From NCBI GenBank assembly GCA_025927665.1, contig JAICKZ010000140.1:1-8303 (forward strand): a stretch of 8,303 bases of DNA. The letters are read 5' to 3'. The DNA is from Steroidobacteraceae bacterium. GTDB lineage: Bacteria > Pseudomonadota > Gammaproteobacteria > Steroidobacterales > Steroidobacteraceae. This document shows, one piece after another, positions 7,178 through 8,303 of the stretch; within the stretch, counting starts at the first letter, position 1, and each line of letters opens with the position of its first letter. The notes under the pieces were generated by a model, which was not told the DNA's origin, did no database searches, and saw nothing but the letters and a program-made list of their open reading frames with translations. The translations under genes were made by a program, and so were the position numbers.

Positions 7178-7207
7178 TTGTGAATTTGATGATGCCTACT
7201 CCATAAT
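7178..7207 (+). promoter_or_regulatory. Possible sigma70 promoter of the DUF5519-cupin unit
   Basis: TTGTGA (7178-7183, four of six) and CATAAT (7202-7207, five of six) are spaced by 18 bases. Initiation near 7214 would leave almost no leader before the mini-ORF at 7222, placing its AGGAG right at the 5' end; this weakens the call or means initiation is slightly upstream. An imperfect inverted repeat, ATCAA (7173-7177) with TTGAT (7186-7190), flanks the -35 element and could be an operator. Confidence 0.35.
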
Positions 7208-7221
7208 AGTGTCAGGAGACT

Positions 7222-7257
7222 ATGCTCCCATGGAACGAGACGGTTAATTACCTATGA
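7222..7257 (+). CDS. Possible 11-residue leader peptide coupled to the DUF5519 gene
   Basis: An ATG three bases after AGGAG (7214-7218) opens an 11-codon frame, MLPWNETVNYL, whose TGA overlaps the ATG of the DUF5519 gene in an ATGA arrangement. The downstream gene has no convincing ribosome-binding site of its own, so ribosomes ending here could re-initiate there. The peptide has no run of one amino acid, so classical attenuation is not suggested. The short spacing to AGGAG is suboptimal, and chance occurrence is possible. Confidence 0.35.
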   Translation: MLPWNETVNYL

Positions 7258-7574
7258 CAACGCTTAAACAACAATTGGTACAGAAACTCGAAGCTATTTC
7301 CGGAATTGAACACCGACCATGGCCCGATCGTACTGATGGCTTTTCGGCGGTTCGTTACCGTGACAAAGAACTGGCTCATTTTCATAATGACCATGAACTT
7401 GATCTTAAATTAACAAAGTCTCTGATTAAACAAGAAGGCCTTAAACACTATTGCGACTCCAAGATACATCCAAAGCGATCTGTCAATTCACCGTGGATCG
7501 AATTGCGCTTCACGAAGTCTAGTGATGTTGATGAGATCGTTCGGTTGGTCAAAATAGCAGTGAGCAAGATGTAA
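7254..7574 (+). CDS. DUF5519 ('luciferase' family by name) small protein
   Basis: This 106-residue soluble protein matches my recollection of the DUF5519 family: an N-terminal helix, then HFH at 42-44, ELDLKLT at 48-54 with charged Glu48 and Asp50, KIHPK around 70-74, and a closing PWIELRF at 80-86 before a C-terminal helix. Databases attach the label 'luciferase' to this family, but it has nothing to do with LuxAB and no activity is known for most members. The start at 7254 is fixed by an in-frame TAA three codons upstream. No good ribosome-binding site precedes it; the mini-ORF ending on its ATG may supply ribosomes. The cupin gene follows after a single base, so the two form a unit and may act together. 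Family assignment by eye is moderately sure; a coding gene is nearly certain. Confidence 0.82.
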   Translation: MTTLKQQLVQKLEAISGIEHRPWPDRTDGFSAVRYRDKELAHFHNDHELDLKLTKSLIKQEGLKHYCDSKIHPKRSVNSPWIELRFTKSSDVDEIVRLVKIAVSKM

Positions 7575-7575
7575 T

Positions 7576-7974
7576 ATGAAAACGATTAATTCATCCGAGT
7601 TGTCCACTACCTATGTGCGCTTGCGTGCTAATGCCACAGCCGAATTATTGCCGGTTGATGCATCGTTCTGGGAACGCATTTCGTCCGGCGCTTTGGGTTC
7701 GTTTCATAACGAATACATGGTTTCGTGCTATTCGTTCACTTCTGATTGGCCAATGTGGGAGATGCATCCTCATGGTGATGAGATAGTATGTTTGTTATCC
7801 GGCGAAGTGACATTCATGATGGATGACGGTAACGAGATCAAAGTAGTTCCTTTGACTGAAAGTACTTCGTATATATTAGTGCCAAAGGATGTATGGCATA
7901 CCGCAAAGACGAACACCGCCTGTCGAATATTGCTTATTACCGCTGGCGAAGGAACGCAGCATCGGAATGCTTAG
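7576..7974 (+). CDS. Cupin domain protein
   Basis: The 132-residue protein is a single small cupin barrel. The first cupin motif is WEMHPHGDEIVCLLSGEV at residues 61-78, supplying His64, His66 and Glu69 as candidate metal ligands, and the second is LVPKDVWHTAKT at 101-112 with His108. The end, ITAGEGTQHR, recalls a group of proteobacterial cupins with a W-E-x-H-P-x-G-D-E core. The spacing from His66 to Glu is one shorter than the textbook HxHx(3-4)E, which is normal for that subgroup. Small cupins may be dioxygenases, isomerases, sugar-binding proteins or sensors; nothing here identifies a substrate. The ATG follows the preceding stop by one base (TAATATG) with no strong ribosome-binding site, so expression is probably coupled to the DUF5519 gene. 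No clear terminator follows. Confidence 0.9.
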   Translation: MKTINSSELSTTYVRLRANATAELLPVDASFWERISSGALGSFHNEYMVSCYSFTSDWPMWEMHPHGDEIVCLLSGEVTFMMDDGNEIKVVPLTESTSYILVPKDVWHTAKTNTACRILLITAGEGTQHRNA

Positions 7975-7990
7975 CTAGCAGCGGCGCACT

Positions 7991-8170
7991 TTAAACAACT
8001 GGGAAATCAGCACCTGTCAATTCTATTGATATGCTCCACAAGCGTTCTGCGGCAATATCATCAAGCACTTGAGGCGATGGAGTGACAGATTCACAATGCA
8101 TATAGTAAGCATTGGTCACCGACGCGACATCCAGTGACTCAGCTAAATCAATCAACATCTACGCCTATTG
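7991..8170 (-). pseudogene. C-terminal remnant of a short-chain dehydrogenase/reductase (SDR)
   Basis: From 8158 down to a TAA at 7991-7993 the minus strand is open for 55 codons and reads like the tail of a retinol-dehydrogenase-like SDR: LIDLAESLDVASVTNAYYM corresponds to the usual YLAxSPEVxGVTGKYF, and LDDIAAERLWSISIELTG to the usual ending with A-x-RLW-x-x-S-x-x-LTG. Intact enzymes have about 280-300 residues with an N-terminal Rossmann glycine motif and a YxxxK active site, none of which is present. Directly upstream in the same frame are TAG codons at 8159-8161 and 8165-8167, around a segment that still faintly aligns (Q-stop-A-stop-MLI against the family's E-G-A-x-x-x-I). The rest appears lost or replaced by the start region of the tautomerase gene. 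The upstream boundary is approximate. Homology is by recognition only. Confidence 0.68.
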
Positions 8171-8254
8171 CATCGCTGAATACGGCCGAATCGATGATTC
8201 ACGAATACACTTTATTCCGAATCTTAAACAAACCATCATTTTCAGGAGTCCAAC

Positions 8255-8303
8255 ATGCCCTATGTCAATATCAAAATCACCAGAGAAAGCGTGACACCCG
8301 AAC
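8255..8303 (+). CDS. Tautomerase (4-oxalocrotonate tautomerase family), N-terminal fragment at window edge
   Basis: The first 16 codons read MPYVNIKITRESVTPE and continue past the right edge. Removal of the initiator Met would expose Pro, the catalytic base of the tautomerase superfamily, and the P-Y-V-N-I-K-I-T strand followed by a T-x-E/Q helix start is characteristic of the short 4-OT-like members of about 60-75 residues. AGGAG at 8244-8248 stands six bases before the ATG, an excellent signal. It is convergent in position with the SDR remnant and may occupy sequence where that gene once extended. Such proteins catalyse keto-enol tautomerisation, often in aromatic degradation, but the substrate cannot be told from this fragment. 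Confidence 0.78.
   Translation, partial: MPYVNIKITRESVTPE

Noticed and set aside
7254..7574. A bioluminescence gene, from the 'luciferase' family label
   Set aside because: DUF5519 proteins bear that label for database reasons; there is no similarity to bacterial LuxA/LuxB and no lux neighbours.
8159..8167. Amber recoding (read-through or pyrrolysine) of the TAG codons in the SDR frame
   Set aside because: The frame also lacks the whole catalytic region of the enzyme, so decay is the simpler explanation; no recoding element is visible.
8112..8294. Plus-strand frame of 60 codons running to the right edge
   Set aside because: It overlaps both the SDR remnant and the tautomerase start in a different frame; the tautomerase frame has AGGAG and a family-typical N-terminus, this one has neither.

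Overview
The window looks like a chromosomal segment of a gammaproteobacterium of moderate GC. The clues are a GlnB almost identical in plan to enterobacterial PII (Tyr51 in its T-loop context), a zinc-ribbon thioredoxin of the TrxC type, and a MoxR/RDD/SpoIIM/DUF4129/DUF4350 gene order familiar from gammaproteobacteria such as xanthomonads. I see no tRNA, rRNA, insertion sequence or CRISPR array. Species assignment is not possible by eye.

Region 1 (1-5751, all minus strand) is one tightly packed operon of seven genes, read from right to left: small RDD protein, larger RDD protein, SpoIIM-like (DUF95) protein, an unnamed multi-spanning membrane protein, DUF4129 protein, DUF4350 protein and a MoxR AAA+ ATPase cut by the left edge. 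From the second RDD gene onward every junction overlaps by 4 to 17 bases, which suggests translational coupling. A plausible sigma70 promoter lies at 5723-5751. Such loci are thought to combine a MoxR chaperone-like ATPase with a group of envelope proteins; the usual next gene, a DUF58 protein, would lie beyond the left edge. The exact function is unknown.

Region 2 (5848-7110, minus strand) holds glnB, which ends in a clear intrinsic terminator separating it from the operon, then a 365-base gap with only very short ORFs, then trxC.

Region 3 (7178-7974, plus strand) diverges from trxC. A two-gene unit encodes a DUF5519 ('luciferase' family by name only) protein and a small cupin. The first gene lacks a good ribosome-binding site of its own but is preceded by an 11-codon mini-ORF with an AGGAG that ends in an ATGA overlap on its start.

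Region 4 (7991-8303) contains the C-terminal remnant of a short-chain dehydrogenase on the minus strand, with in-frame TAG codons where its coding sequence should continue, then the first 16 codons of a tautomerase-family gene on the plus strand, cut by the right edge.

The most notable items are the previously unlisted SDR remnant, the coupled mini-ORF, the DUF5519-cupin pair, and an acidic insert in the DUF4350 protein. I did not find convincing evidence of a wholly new system.
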